Assembly: GCA_900114805.1 (NCBI GenBank)
Contig: FOZN01000003.1
Span: 1 to 64,000, forward strand
DNA from: Agrococcus baldri
GTDB taxonomy: Bacteria > Actinomycetota > Actinomycetes > Actinomycetales > Microbacteriaceae
Reading direction: 5' to 3'
Length of the DNA: 64,000 nt
This document shows, piece by piece, positions 63,103 to 64,000 of the stretch (position 1 is its first letter; each line of letters starts with the position of its first letter). The translations under genes and the position numbers were made by a program. The notes below the pieces were generated by a model. The model saw only the letters and a list, made by a program, of their open reading frames with translations. It was not told where the DNA came from and did not search any database.

Positions 63103-63108
63103 ATGCTA
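63103..63108 (-). promoter_or_regulatory. -10 box of the topoisomerase IB gene (leaderless)
   Basis: Minus-strand TAGCAT ends 6 nt before the ATG at 63096; no ribosome site. Confidence 0.5.
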
Positions 63109-63161
63109 TGCCGGTCGTCTGGATCCGAGCGGTGAGCCGGTGGCGAGGACGGCGGGGTGCC

Positions 63162-63374
63162 TCAGTCGCGCTTCCAGCGCACGCCGGTCTCGGTGCGCGA
63201 CTTCGCCTGCCACTCGCTCTCGACGTCGAGCACGCGCCGGTGCTTGGTCTCTGCCCACTCCTCGGCCATGCCCGTCAGCACCGCCTCGACCGCGGCCGCC
63301 TCCTCCGCGGTCGGCGAGCCGCTGACGACGCGCATCATGGGCTCGTCGGATGCGTCGGCGTGCGTCGCGCTCAT
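63162..63374 (-). CDS. acyl-CoA carboxylase epsilon subunit
   Basis: A 70-residue protein of the actinobacterial ACC epsilon family: RVVSGSPTAEEAAAVEAVL is the conserved N-terminal helix, and the C-terminus ends SRTETGVRWKRD, close to the usual W-x-x-S-R...W end. Epsilon subunits bridge and stimulate the alpha-beta carboxylase complexes. It lies 28 bp downstream of the beta subunit gene on the same strand. Confidence 0.9.
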   Translation of the reverse strand: MSATHADASDEPMMRVVSGSPTAEEAAAVEAVLTGMAEEWAETKHRRVLDVESEWQAKSRTETGVRWKRD

Positions 63375-63402
63375 CGCGTCGTCCCGTTCGTGTCCACGGT
63401 CA

Positions 63403-64000
63403 TCACATCGGGATGTTGCCGTGCTTGCGCTCGGGGCGCTGCACGCGCTTCGTGCGCAGGGCGCGGAAGGCGCGCGTGATCATCACGCGCGTCTCGGCGG
63501 GCTCGATGATGCCGTCGAGCTCGCCGCGCTCGGCGGCCAGGAACGGCGAGGCGACGTTGTAGGTGTACTCGCTCGCGAGTCGCTGGCGCACCTCGGCGAC
63601 GTCGTGGCCGTCGGCCTCCGCCTGCTTGATCTCGTTGCGGTAGAGGATGTTCACCGCGCCCTGGCCGCCCATCACCGCGATCTCCGCGCTCGGCCAGGCG
63701 ATGTTGATGTCGGCGCCGAGCTGCTTCGAGCCCATCACGATGTAGGCGCCGCCGTAGGCCTTGCGCGTGATGACCGTCACCATCGGCACGGTCGCCTCGG
63801 CGTAGGCGTAGAGCAGCTTGGCGCCGCGGCGGATGACGCCCGACCACTCCTGATCAGTGCCGGGCAGGTAGCCGGGCACGTCGACGACCGTGAGGATCGG
63901 GATGGAGAACGCGTCGCAGAAGCGCACGAAGCGCGCGGCCTTCTCGCCCGCCTCGATGTTGAGCGTGCCGGCCATGGCGTTGGGCTGGTTGGCGATCACG
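63403..64000 (-). CDS. acyl-CoA carboxylase beta chain (carboxyltransferase), C-terminal part, truncated by window edge
   Basis: The visible ~199 residues are the C-terminal half of a propionyl/acetyl-CoA carboxyltransferase: [20 protein letters not shown] is the crotonase-like core, [14 protein letters not shown] and [20 protein letters not shown] are the acyl-CoA and biotin pocket, and the end [15 protein letters not shown] is the invariant family C-terminus. The frame is open to the window end; the true start lies outside. It works with the alpha chain at 47323 and the epsilon subunit. Confidence 0.95.
   Translation of the reverse strand, partial: VIANQPNAMAGTLNIEAGEKAARFVRFCDAFSIPILTVVDVPGYLPGTDQEWSGVIRRGAKLLYAYAEATVPMVTVITRKAYGGAYIVMGSKQLGADINIAWPSAEIAVMGGQGAVNILYRNEIKQAEADGHDVAEVRQRLASEYTYNVASPFLAAERGELDGIIEPAETRVMITRAFRALRTKRVQRPERKHGNIPM

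Overview
The window is 64 kb of very GC-rich DNA (roughly 70 percent G+C by eye). Genes are tightly packed, many start with GTG or TTG, and many neighbours share ATGA, GTGA or TGATG overlaps. A sdhCDAB operon, actinobacterial-type acyl-CoA carboxylase subunits with an epsilon subunit, a Cys-less LpdA-type flavoprotein and TANNNT boxes 6-8 nt ahead of start codons all point to an actinobacterium. The gene set fits Microbacteriaceae (an Agrococcus-like genome is my best guess, by inference only). The region looks like ordinary chromosome: I see no prophage, insertion sequence, CRISPR array, tRNA or rRNA, and no gene-free stretch above 300 bp.

Layout. 1-10 kb: the 3' end of a succinate-semialdehyde dehydrogenase gene, an MDR oxidoreductase, an HTH regulator with an ABC exporter, a TPC-type P1B ATPase, a DrrA/DrrB-like ABC exporter with two permeases, a PfkB kinase and surE. 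10-19 kb: an MHS-type symporter, the riboflavin operon ribD-ribE-ribBA-ribH under an FMN riboswitch, then xthA-trpS-GNAT and a YihY/BrkB protein. 19-30 kb: PTS enzyme I, two overlapping dynamin-like GTPases, an XRE/membrane-protein pair, the succinate dehydrogenase operon and a mannosyltransferase divergent from manC. 31-45 kb: a nucleoside uptake and salvage block (two BMP lipoproteins, ATPase, two permeases, cdd, deoA, add; on the other strand punA and a phosphohexomutase), with a PTS EIIA-like protein and panD inserted. 45-64 kb: yaeQ, an LpdA-like quinone reductase, the acyl-CoA carboxylase alpha chain, a TetR-controlled heterodimeric ABC exporter, maf, a TetR/DoxX pair, a TRAM methyltransferase, a two-component system with a DUF6069-like protein, a FAD monooxygenase, topoisomerase IB, and the carboxylase epsilon and beta subunits (beta is cut by the window edge).

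How parts work together. The nucleoside ABC system would import nucleosides, and cdd, deoA, add and punA would deaminate and phosphorolyse them. The pentose phosphates could be isomerised by the adjacent hexomutase-family enzyme. The carboxylase alpha chain at 47-49 kb and the beta/epsilon pair at 63-64 kb probably form one type of complex although they lie 14 kb apart. ManC makes GDP-mannose, which the divergent GT4 enzyme probably uses.

The least explained signals are non-coding. (i) A three-copy family of twin hairpins (401-477, 29089-29162, 45722-45797) has conserved loop, linker and tail sequences but different, compensating stems. (ii) A 17-bp tandem array between ptsI and a GTPase gene carries a stop codon in every unit, and smaller duplications of gene 3' ends lie elsewhere. 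(iii) The heptamer GGATGCG is strongly over-represented. (iv) At least thirteen genes have a -10-like box 6-8 nt before the start codon, implying leaderless mRNAs, and several of these promoters carry clear palindromic operators.
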